From positions 1 to 5,070 of the forward strand of contig JAEYVW010000467.1 of the NCBI GenBank assembly GCA_023429365.1: a stretch of DNA of 5,070 nucleotides, given 5' to 3'. A model generated the notes under the pieces. The model saw nothing but the letters and a program-made list of their open reading frames with translations. It was not told the origin of the DNA and made no database searches. Made by a program: the position numbers and the translations under genes. This DNA comes from Bacteroidota bacterium. Lineage in GTDB: Bacteria > Bacteroidota > Bacteroidia > Chitinophagales > Chitinophagaceae. Each line of letters begins with the position of its first letter. Position 1 is the stretch's first letter. Of this stretch, positions 1 to 5,070 are shown one piece after another.

Positions 1-135
1 TAGTTGAAGTATTTCCTTATCAAAAATGAAAACTGGTAGAACAGGGTAGGGACTATTCAATGCCTTTGAAAACGCCTTATTATCTTCTACCCGCAGATCA
101 CGCCTGAACCAAAAGACACTAACCGGCTTTTTCAT
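1..135 (-). CDS. phr: Photolyase/cryptochrome family protein, N-terminal fragment (45 codons; cut by window edge)
   Basis: The protein begins MKKPVSVFWFRRDLRVEDNK and continues to ...VLPVFIFDKEILQL at residue 45, where the window ends. The FWFRRDLR motif at residues 8-15, followed by a DN pair and then a hydrophobic strand (PVLPVFIFD), is the classic start of the N-terminal alpha/beta domain of the DNA photolyase/cryptochrome family, best matching class I CPD photolyases. Family members use FADH- and blue light to split pyrimidine dimers, or act as blue-light receptors. The FAD domain that would separate photolyase from cryptochrome lies outside the window. The ATG at 135-133 overlaps the TGA stop of the upstream TspO-like gene (ATGA), which supports this start and suggests coupled translation. 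Context with carotenoid genes and a CarH-like regulator supports a light-damage role. The family call is firm; the exact activity is not. Confidence 0.93.
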   Translation of the reverse strand, partial: MKKPVSVFWFRRDLRVEDNKAFSKALNSPYPVLPVFIFDKEILQL

Positions 136-905
136 GAGATCGCGTGTAGTGGCTTTTTTCTGCCGGCAAATGCATGGATCAACACACTAAGTATTAGCAC
201 AACAGCCGTTGCTATCGCAACAGTTGCCACGGTTGATGCCGTGTCCCAATTAGCAACCGCAATCGCCGCCAGGGCCCAACCGCCAGTGATTGCAAACATT
301 CCCATATTTCTTTTCCAAAGAACGAAAAGATTCACTAACCCGGCAATGATGATCATGATGACAGCCCACGAGGATTCACTGATACCCCAACCGTTCCAGG
401 ATATTTTGGTGAGCCATGCGGCTATGTTCGCGATCAGGGCAACAGAAATCCAGCCAATATAAATAGAGAAGGGAAGATATACCAGGAGACTTCTTGGCAA
501 TGGTGCATTTTTAGTAGCAATATTTAACCTGATTACAATCTGTGCAAGACTAAAGAAAAGTATAATCATGAGCAGGACTGAAAGCCCGATCTGGTCATAT
601 AGCCACGCCACAACCCAGGCAGAATTGGCGATGCAGCTGATGATAAACCATGCGCCGATAGCGTTAATATCATTTTGCTGATCGTGAACAGATAACCTGA
701 CCTGGTAGATAAGGAAGCCCAACAGGGAAAGATAAATAAGCCCCCAGATAGAAAAAGCGTATCCCGCCGGCGTAAAAATATTTTCATATCTGCCGGATAC
801 AGATGACATGGTCTCACCATTAAAGTAACCGGTATTGGACAAATAATTGACAATAATCGTTGCTACCAATGCGACAATATTCAATATTAGTAAGGGCTTT
901 TTCAT
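132..905 (-). CDS. tspO: Long TspO/MBR-family (tryptophan-rich sensory) membrane protein, 257 aa
   Basis: This is a very hydrophobic protein with about eight candidate membrane segments, near residues 5-22, 47-68, 83-103, 107-126, 141-165, 180-198, 203-220 and 226-247. It has 12 tryptophans. The FTPAGYAFSIWGLIY stretch (44-58), N94-S-A-W97 with W101, and PFSIYIGW (145-152) resemble the conserved TspO/MBR segments (the 'P..w.F..W..lY' and 'N..W..lf' patterns). Classic bacterial TspO is about 150-160 residues with five helices, so this copy belongs to a longer form with extra C-terminal helices. TspO proteins bind porphyrins and other hydrophobic ligands; in Rhodobacter TspO affects pigment gene expression in response to oxygen. 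The role of this long form is not known to me. It starts 5 nt after the crtYcd stop and overlaps the photolyase start by 4 nt, so it is almost certainly co-transcribed with both. No Shine-Dalgarno sequence is visible. Confidence 0.85.
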   Translation of the reverse strand: MKKPLLILNIVALVATIIVNYLSNTGYFNGETMSSVSGRYENIFTPAGYAFSIWGLIYLSLLGFLIYQVRLSVHDQQNDINAIGAWFIISCIANSAWVVAWLYDQIGLSVLLMIILFFSLAQIVIRLNIATKNAPLPRSLLVYLPFSIYIGWISVALIANIAAWLTKISWNGWGISESSWAVIMIIIAGLVNLFVLWKRNMGMFAITGGWALAAIAVANWDTASTVATVAIATAVVLILSVLIHAFAGRKKPLHAIS

Positions 906-910
906 CAGAA

Positions 911-1636
911 TTATTTTGAATGAATAACCAGTTCTCGCCGTAATTCCGGTTTTAGTTTTTCCAAAAGCGGCAAAAAGATCAACAGGTTGAGTAGTATCAG
1001 GGCCATACCATAAAAAACATCCTCAACAGGAATCGTTCCGATCCTGAAGCCCGTTATTTCCGATTGATTATACCAAACTACGGGCGATTCGAGACCTGAA
1101 CCTGTCAGCACACCATTGACGATCAAGAACGGGATTAACAGTATCGCATATACGAAATAAAACCTGCCAAGCCACCTGGCTTTGAGAATATACCTTGTAA
1201 ACAGCAACAGGATCATAAGACACCAGAAAGTTGTGACTGTGTAAACACGCTGATAATAAACAATGCCGGCTATGAATAGCGCTGCGACAAGTGCCCATGT
1301 TACCCTGTCTTCCCATTTTTGTGCCATATCGATCTTAATTAGCAGGTTAAGACAATAATAGGTAAATACACAGGCGTAGGGGATACAAAAGAAAAACAAA
1401 ACTTCTTCTACCGGGAGGTTCCCAATACGTATGCCTGTAAGATATTGATCATTGAATCCCCACACACCGATGGAAGTGAAATATGCATCCCAAAATATAA
1501 AGACCAGCCCGCTCAGTATCACAGCCGGAAAAAACGCCCGCCAGGCCTGGTAAAAACGGAGCCGTGGGTGAAAAGAGAACAACAGCGGGATGATCACCGT
1601 AAAGAAGTTGACCAATAAATATGTGTACTCCGTCAC
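911..1636 (-). CDS. crtYcd: Lycopene cyclase, fused CrtYc-CrtYd type (lycopene to beta-carotene)
   Basis: The 241-residue integral membrane protein contains two copies of the lycopene cyclase domain of the CrtYc/CrtYd (heterodimeric) type. Copy one has TGIRIGNLPVEEVLFF at residues 67-82 and copy two has TGFRIGTIPVEDVFYG at 195-210; the PVE(E/D) acids are the family signature. About six to seven hydrophobic helices are visible. This family is unrelated to the FAD-dependent CrtY and closes both ends of lycopene into beta-ionone rings. The start is GTG at 1636-1634: an in-frame TAA lies eight codons upstream (1660-1658) with no ATG, GTG or TTG between them, and the next in-frame ATG is at codon 104, too far in to leave an intact first domain. 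The beginning MTEYTYLLVN also matches the usual start of the family. It follows crtZ by 7 nt and precedes the TspO-like gene by 5 nt. Confidence 0.95.
   Translation of the reverse strand: MTEYTYLLVNFFTVIIPLLFSFHPRLRFYQAWRAFFPAVILSGLVFIFWDAYFTSIGVWGFNDQYLTGIRIGNLPVEEVLFFFCIPYACVFTYYCLNLLIKIDMAQKWEDRVTWALVAALFIAGIVYYQRVYTVTTFWCLMILLLFTRYILKARWLGRFYFVYAILLIPFLIVNGVLTGSGLESPVVWYNQSEITGFRIGTIPVEDVFYGMALILLNLLIFLPLLEKLKPELRRELVIHSK
1007..1054 (-). repeat. Second PVE repeat of the fused lycopene cyclase (protein-level repeat)
   Basis: This stretch encodes residues 195-210, the CrtYd-like counterpart of the repeat at 1391-1438. Spacing between the two PVE motifs is 128 residues, about one domain of the heterodimeric cyclase, which is what a head-to-tail fusion of CrtYc and CrtYd predicts. 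Confidence 0.85.
1391..1438 (-). repeat. First PVE repeat of the fused lycopene cyclase (protein-level repeat)
   Basis: This stretch encodes residues 67-82, TGIRIGNLPVEEVLFF. It pairs with residues 195-210 (1007-1054), TGFRIGTIPVEDVFYG, sharing the pattern TG-x-RIG-x-x-PVE-(E/D)-V. The two copies mark the CrtYc-like and CrtYd-like halves. The repeat is old and divergent at DNA level and is not a mobile element. Confidence 0.85.
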
Positions 1637-1643
1637 TACGCTG

Positions 1644-2102
1644 TTATTTGGAAGACTTTAAATACTTAAATGGCACCCATAGCATACCAAAACATTCGCC
1701 CTCTTCCTTATCCAGGTGTTTGTGATGCACTTTATGCGCCCTTCGTATCGCTTTGAAATAACGATTATTGGTATTTCTAAAAAGCTTAAATCGCTGGTGA
1801 ATAAATATGTCGTGTACAAGAAAATAAGCGAGACCATAGAGTGTGATACCCACCCCGATCCAAAATAAAAAATTATAGTCCTGATTAATGCCGACCAGAA
1901 GAGAAATGATACCTGGAACAGCAAAAATCAAAAAGAAGAAATCATTATGTTCGAAAAAACCGGTTGATTCCTTATTATGATGGTCTTTATGAAGTCGCCA
2001 TAGTAACCCGTGCATGATATACTTATGTGTAAACCACGCAATGACCTCCATGCCGGCAAAAGCAGCGATGGTGACCAAGATGTTGATGAAAATGTTGTTC
2101 AT
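1644..2102 (-). CDS. crtZ: Beta-carotene hydroxylase (fatty acid hydroxylase superfamily)
   Basis: The 152-residue membrane protein carries the full set of di-iron histidine motifs of CrtZ: HKYIMH (HX4H, residues 26-31), HKDHH (HX2HH, 38-42), HDIFIH (HX4H, 97-102) and HKVHH (HX2HH, 123-127), with a further H129. Hydrophobic segments lie near residues 5-24, 54-72 and 78-96, so the histidine clusters face the cytoplasmic side. CrtZ uses O2 and ferredoxin-type electrons to hydroxylate C-3 and C-3' of beta-ionone rings, giving beta-cryptoxanthin and then zeaxanthin. Length is typical for bacterial CrtZ. The superfamily also includes sterol desaturases and fatty acid hydroxylases, but the motif spacing, small size and position between crtB and a lycopene cyclase point to CrtZ. 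The start is ATG at 2102, 38 nt after the crtB stop; no clear ribosome binding site is seen. Confidence 0.95.
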   Translation of the reverse strand: MNNIFINILVTIAAFAGMEVIAWFTHKYIMHGLLWRLHKDHHNKESTGFFEHNDFFFLIFAVPGIISLLVGINQDYNFLFWIGVGITLYGLAYFLVHDIFIHQRFKLFRNTNNRYFKAIRRAHKVHHKHLDKEEGECFGMLWVPFKYLKSSK

Positions 2103-2140
2103 GATATAGTCAGTTTACACCTCAAAAATTGTGTCAGAGT
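2103..2140 (-). other. 38-nt crtB-crtZ spacer, the only sizeable gap in the cluster
   Basis: This is the only junction longer than 11 nt. On the minus strand it contains AATTTTTG (2130-2123), one mismatch from the Bacteroidota -7 element TAnnTTTG, with a TTG 16 nt upstream (2149-2147, inside the end of crtB). That spacing is a little short for the phylum's usual -33/-7 arrangement. I see no hairpin plus T-run, so no terminator. A weak internal promoter for crtZ-crtYcd-tspO-phr is possible but not established; a plain spacer is more likely. Confidence 0.3.
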
Positions 2141-2977
2141 TCATAACAAGTTCATTTTATACTCCAGCAGGCTGTTCAGCATCAGGCCCAGTTTTCGACC
2201 ATTATGGATCCTGATCCGTCCGGATAAAACGCGATGGGGTGGGAGGCGCTTGATTTTTTTGAAAAGTGATCGATAATACACATATGCAAGGTACACACCA
2301 CCTCTTGAGGAATAGGGTAATTTCTTTATGCCCTCATAGGCGATTGCAAAATCTTCCTCAATTTCTTTTTCGATAGCCAGTTTGGCATCGCATGAAAACG
2401 CCGCGATCTCGATATTTGGAAAATAACTGCGACCCAATATCTCATAATCGTCTTTCATATCTCGGAGGAAGTTGACTTTTTGAAATGCGGCGCCGAGTTT
2501 CATGGCATAGGGCTTAAGTTCCTCGTAAATTTTCCTGTCGCCTTCGCAGAAAACATGAAGACACATCAATCCGACCACTTCTGCCGAACCGAGGATATAA
2601 CGCTCATAAGAAGCGGTGTTGTATTCCACTTTCACAAGGTCCATTTCCATACTTTGTATAAAAAGACTGATCAGTTGCGGCTCGATCTGGTATTTATGTA
2701 CTGCAGCCTGAAAAGAATTGAGAATAGGATTGGTGGAAATCCGGTGCTCAATAGCGTCTCGTGTGTCTGACTTTAGTTTCTCGAGCAGAAAAACCTTGTT
2801 GTATCCTTCGAAACTGTCGACAATCTCATCTGCCAACCGTACAAACCCATAGATGGCATAAATCGAGTCACGCAGGTCCTTGTGCAAAAAGAAAATGCCC
2901 ATAGAAAAGCTCGTACTATAGCTGCGGGTTGTCAACTTGCTGACATCTGCTGAAAGTTTATCAAACAGTCGCTTCAT
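2141..2977 (-). CDS. crtB: Phytoene synthase (squalene/phytoene synthase family)
   Basis: The 278-residue protein shows the trans-isoprenyl synthase fold signature: SYSTSFSMGIFFL (19-31), YGFVRLADEIVD (43-54) with the first aspartate motif D50-E-I-V-D54, and QKVNFLRDMKDD (166-177) with the second, D173-M-K-D-D177, followed by GRSYFP (182-187). The acids bind Mg2+ and the diphosphates. CrtB condenses two geranylgeranyl diphosphates head to head through prephytoene diphosphate to phytoene, the first committed carotenoid step. It is soluble or membrane-associated. Squalene synthase-type enzymes (HpnC/HpnD, SQS) share the fold, but the partner crtI and cyclase genes support phytoene synthase. The ATG at 2977 lies inside the end of crtI, a 17-nt overlap, which suggests coupled translation and a balanced supply to the desaturase. 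Length is near the lower end for bacterial CrtB, and nothing essential appears missing. Confidence 0.95.
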   Translation of the reverse strand: MKRLFDKLSADVSKLTTRSYSTSFSMGIFFLHKDLRDSIYAIYGFVRLADEIVDSFEGYNKVFLLEKLKSDTRDAIEHRISTNPILNSFQAAVHKYQIEPQLISLFIQSMEMDLVKVEYNTASYERYILGSAEVVGLMCLHVFCEGDRKIYEELKPYAMKLGAAFQKVNFLRDMKDDYEILGRSYFPNIEIAAFSCDAKLAIEKEIEEDFAIAYEGIKKLPYSSRGGVYLAYVYYRSLFKKIKRLPPHRVLSGRIRIHNGRKLGLMLNSLLEYKMNLL

Positions 2978-4451
2978 GTATAACCGTATTTAGGTATTTC
3001 TGTAATTGCGTCGCAGCTATTTTACCGGAAACCAGGGCAGGAGGTACCCCCGGCCCCGGTACAGTAAGTTGCCCGGCGTAAAAAAGGTTGGGAACCTTCC
3101 GGTTCCGGACTCGTGGTTTTAAAATGGCGGTTTGCAAAAGGGTATTGGCCAGTCCATAGGCATTACCTTTAAATGCATTATAATCTTCGATAAAATCCCT
3201 GATGCAATAAGATCTCTTGTAGTCGATATATTCTTGCAGGTCCTGGCCGGTATAATCCTGCAGGCGGCGCATCATGATCTTGAAATACTTCTCCCTTGTT
3301 TGTTCGTCATCATCCAGCCCCGGCGCGATAGGCATCAGTAAGAAAAGGTTCTCATGGCCGTCAGGAGCTACAGACGAATCGGTCCGTGAGGGACAGCAGC
3401 TATAGAAAAGAGGGCGGGAAGGCCAGCAGGGTTTTTTATAAATATCAAGTGAGTGTTGCCAAAGGTCTTCTTCAAAAAAAAGTGTGTGGTGGGGCAGATT
3501 TGTTTTTCTGTTCAACCCGATAAAATAGATCAGGCAGGAAGGTGCCATTGTCTTTTTGTCCCAATAGGAAGCCGGGTAGTTTCGATAGGCTGACGGTAAT
3601 AATTGTTTTTCGACATGCTGGTAATCGGCCGCGGCCACCACGGCATCGTATGACATTCGTTTCCCCTTTACCACGATAGCCGAAGCGATACCGTTATCAA
3701 TATGTATCTGTTCAACAGGGGCATTGAAATGAAAGCGAACGCCCTGACGGCTCGCAACCTCTATCATCGCTTCGATCAGTTTTCCAAACCCACCCATCGG
3801 ATACCAGGTACCGAGTTTCAGGCCTGCGTAGTTCATCAGGCTATATAACGCCGGCGTTTCTGATGGCATGGCACCAAGGAAGAGTACCGGAAATTCCATT
3901 AATGATACCAGCCACGGATGTTTGAAATACTTTCTTACATGCTTACTGAAGGAGGAAAATACCTGCAGTCGAAAAAAACCTTTCAGAAGGTCACGATCGG
4001 CAAATTCCGTCCAGGACAGTCCTGGTTTATAGGCAAGTTTTTCCATGCCAGCCTCGTATTTGAAGCGAGCCTCTTCCATAAAACGGTCGAGCCGGTTCGC
4101 GCTTCCTGGTTCCACGGAGTCAAACAGGTTTCGAAGTTCATCATAGCCTGCGGGTATTTTCAATTTGCCGGTCTCGAACACCATCTCGAACGACGGATCA
4201 AGCAATTCCAGTTGGTAAAAATCGGAAACCCTGTATCCGAAATCCTGGAAGAACCGGTCGAATACACCCGGCATCCAATACCAGCTGGGTCCCATATCGA
4301 AAACATAACCATTTTCGGATTTGAATTGCCGTGCCCGGCCACCGGCTGTTTCATTCTTTTCAAAGACATCTACCTGGTGTCCGGCTGCCGATAAATAAGC
4401 AGCCGTGCTCAGGCCTGCAAAACCAGATCCTATCACTGCTATACGCGCCAT
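2961..4451 (-). CDS. crtI: Phytoene desaturase (CrtI-type, FAD-dependent)
   Basis: The 496-residue protein starts with a dinucleotide-binding fold: IAVIGSGFAGLSTAAYL with G8-x-G10-x-x-G13, an acidic E31 at the end of the second strand (VDVFEK) and GGR at 37-39. The C-terminus carries NLFYAGQLTVPGPGVPPAL (455-473) followed by SGK, the CrtI-type desaturase signature that completes the FAD site. There is no signal peptide or obvious membrane helix, consistent with a peripheral membrane flavoenzyme. CrtI converts phytoene to lycopene by successive desaturations. Related enzymes (CrtN, CrtD, CrtO-type) share the fold; the direct pairing with crtB and being the only desaturase here favour phytoene desaturase. 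The number of desaturation steps cannot be read from sequence. The gene begins 11 nt after the regulator stop and its last 17 nt overlap crtB. The start MARIAVIG places the Rossmann strand at the usual distance from the N-terminus. Confidence 0.97.
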   Translation of the reverse strand: MARIAVIGSGFAGLSTAAYLSAAGHQVDVFEKNETAGGRARQFKSENGYVFDMGPSWYWMPGVFDRFFQDFGYRVSDFYQLELLDPSFEMVFETGKLKIPAGYDELRNLFDSVEPGSANRLDRFMEEARFKYEAGMEKLAYKPGLSWTEFADRDLLKGFFRLQVFSSFSKHVRKYFKHPWLVSLMEFPVLFLGAMPSETPALYSLMNYAGLKLGTWYPMGGFGKLIEAMIEVASRQGVRFHFNAPVEQIHIDNGIASAIVVKGKRMSYDAVVAAADYQHVEKQLLPSAYRNYPASYWDKKTMAPSCLIYFIGLNRKTNLPHHTLFFEEDLWQHSLDIYKKPCWPSRPLFYSCCPSRTDSSVAPDGHENLFLLMPIAPGLDDDEQTREKYFKIMMRRLQDYTGQDLQEYIDYKRSYCIRDFIEDYNAFKGNAYGLANTLLQTAILKPRVRNRKVPNLFYAGQLTVPGPGVPPALVSGKIAATQLQKYLNTVIHEATV

Positions 4452-4462
4452 TTGATTATAAA

Positions 4463-5070
4463 TTACGCAATACTTTTCACTGTTAGAAAATTTTCCAATT
4501 CTTCCACTGATCTTAGTCCCTGTATCCTGCCCTGTATATTCAACTGGTTCAGCAGGAATTCATCAGCTGCCACAAAAATTTTTTTCCCGGGAAATATTTT
4601 TCGCAGATCTGCTGTATACTGATCTACTTCTTCCGGCAGATCATTATGGACCAGGAAAAACAACAGGTAGTCCGGTCTGATCTGTTTTACCGAATTACTC
4701 AGTGATTCGAACGGCACATCGGCACCGAGGTATAGCACCTGCTGGCCTGATAGCCTTAAAAGGTAACTGGCAAACAACAGTCCTATCTCATGAAACTCAT
4801 TTTCGCGCAAATAAAGTACCCACTTTTCTGATCCTTTTGCAGCTGGTGGGAGAGAATCGATAGCGGTGAATAGTTTTTGCCTGATGAGGTTGCTGATAAA
4901 ATGTTCATTTGCCGGTGGAATTGCATCACCCACCCACATCAGTCCCACGCGGACAAGCATAGGATAAATCACCAGGGTGTAGGTGTCTTTCATTCCATAC
5001 CTTACAAAACAACTTGAGTAAATCTTTTCAAAATGATTCTCGTCGTAAGACATTCCCGCAGCGATCAATT
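4463..5070 (-). CDS. carH: CarH-like MerR-family regulator, C-terminal cobalamin-binding part (5' end outside window)
   Basis: The open frame enters from the right edge; the first complete in-window codon is TTG (5068-5066), but it is internal, not a start. Counting from it, 201 residues remain. A helical cobalamin cap domain contains VGLMWVGDAIPPANEHFISN (41-60), with W45-x9-E55-H56, exactly the CarH signature that caps the adenosyl group. A Rossmann B12-binding domain follows with E91-F-H93-E-I-G96, matching the ExHxxG motif whose histidine ligates cobalt. In CarH, adenosylcobalamin-bound tetramers repress carotenoid genes in the dark and fall apart in light. The MerR-type helix-turn-helix is expected upstream but not visible, so the DNA-binding half is inferred. 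Cobalamin-only photoreceptor or corrinoid proteins are less likely given crtI only 11 nt downstream. Odd points: V46 follows the tryptophan, and the later SxL and GG elements are absent (LLFFL 135-139, VAADEF 166-171). Confidence 0.88.
   Translation of the reverse strand, partial: LIAAGMSYDENHFEKIYSSCFVRYGMKDTYTLVIYPMLVRVGLMWVGDAIPPANEHFISNLIRQKLFTAIDSLPPAAKGSEKWVLYLRENEFHEIGLLFASYLLRLSGQQVLYLGADVPFESLSNSVKQIRPDYLLFFLVHNDLPEEVDQYTADLRKIFPGKKIFVAADEFLLNQLNIQGRIQGLRSVEELENFLTVKSIA

Noticed and set aside
345..361. Short ATGATGATCATGATGA-like repeat, possible binding site
   Set aside because: It encodes the Ile/Met-rich membrane helix of the TspO-like protein (about residues 181-187); low-complexity coding explains it.
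895..905. The TspO-like and photolyase genes both begin ATGAAAAAGCC (MKKP), suggesting a duplicated start region
   Set aside because: Identity ends after about 11 bases and Lys-rich starts are common in AT-rich leaders; chance is the simplest explanation.
2480..2770. Plus-strand open frame of 96 codons antisense to crtB
   Set aside because: It mirrors a confidently identified gene and has no family features; it is a shadow frame. The same holds for the open frames at 241-462, 2010-2276 and 3132-3341 on the plus strand.
3918..4394. 158-codon plus-strand open frame antisense to crtI
   Set aside because: It is fully covered by the well-conserved crtI gene, its translation shows no recognisable domain, and it arises from codon choice on the opposite strand.
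4583..4594. Perfect 12-bp palindrome TTTCCCGGGAAA with AT-rich flanks, possible operator or hairpin
   Set aside because: It lies inside the regulator coding sequence and encodes the F-P-G-K stretch (residues 159-162), which the protein sequence explains; the flanking arms do not stay paired, and it is far from any promoter.
5066..5068. TTG at 5068 as a start codon for a 201-residue regulator
   Set aside because: The frame stays open to the window edge and the cap domain is already under way, so this is an internal codon of a longer gene whose DNA-binding domain lies outside.
1..5070. Search for CRISPR arrays, insertion sequences, tRNA/rRNA genes, riboswitches and strong terminators
   Set aside because: Nothing matching was seen; coding sequence fills the window almost completely and the longest gap is 38 nt.

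Overview
The window is one tightly packed carotenoid and light-response gene cluster. Every supported gene lies on the minus strand, so transcription runs from the right edge (5070) to the left edge (1). The protein sequences look like Bacteroidota, most likely Chitinophagia/Sphingobacteriia-type rather than Flavobacteriia. Reasons: a fused CrtYcd lycopene cyclase, a MerR/CarH-type regulator directly ahead of crtI, no recognisable Shine-Dalgarno sequences, and AT-rich leaders. This placement is inference from protein style, since no rRNA or other marker is present.

In transcription order the genes are: (1) 5070-4463, the C-terminal cobalamin-binding part of a CarH-like MerR-family regulator, with its DNA-binding domain outside the window; (2) 4451-2961, crtI, phytoene desaturase; (3) 2977-2141, crtB, phytoene synthase; (4) 2102-1644, crtZ, a di-iron beta-carotene hydroxylase; (5) 1636-911, crtYcd, a fused heterodimer-type lycopene cyclase with a GTG start; (6) 905-132, a long TspO/MBR-family membrane protein; (7) 135-1, the first 45 codons of a photolyase/cryptochrome. 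Junctions are 11 nt, a 17-nt overlap, 38 nt, 7 nt, 5 nt and a 4-nt ATGA overlap. This fits a single polycistronic operon whose main promoter and terminator are both outside the window.

The pathway implied is: 2 GGPP -> phytoene (CrtB) -> lycopene (CrtI) -> beta-carotene (CrtYcd) -> zeaxanthin (CrtZ). A GGPP synthase and a ketolase are not here. The regulator keeps the main adenosylcobalamin/light-sensing signature of CarH, so light control of the cluster is likely. Pigment synthesis, a TspO-like membrane protein and a photolyase under one probable B12 photoreceptor form a coherent photoprotection unit. The least understood parts are the long TspO-like protein and the altered cobalamin-site residues of the regulator. 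I found no RNA genes, mobile elements, CRISPR arrays or gene-free stretch over 38 bases.
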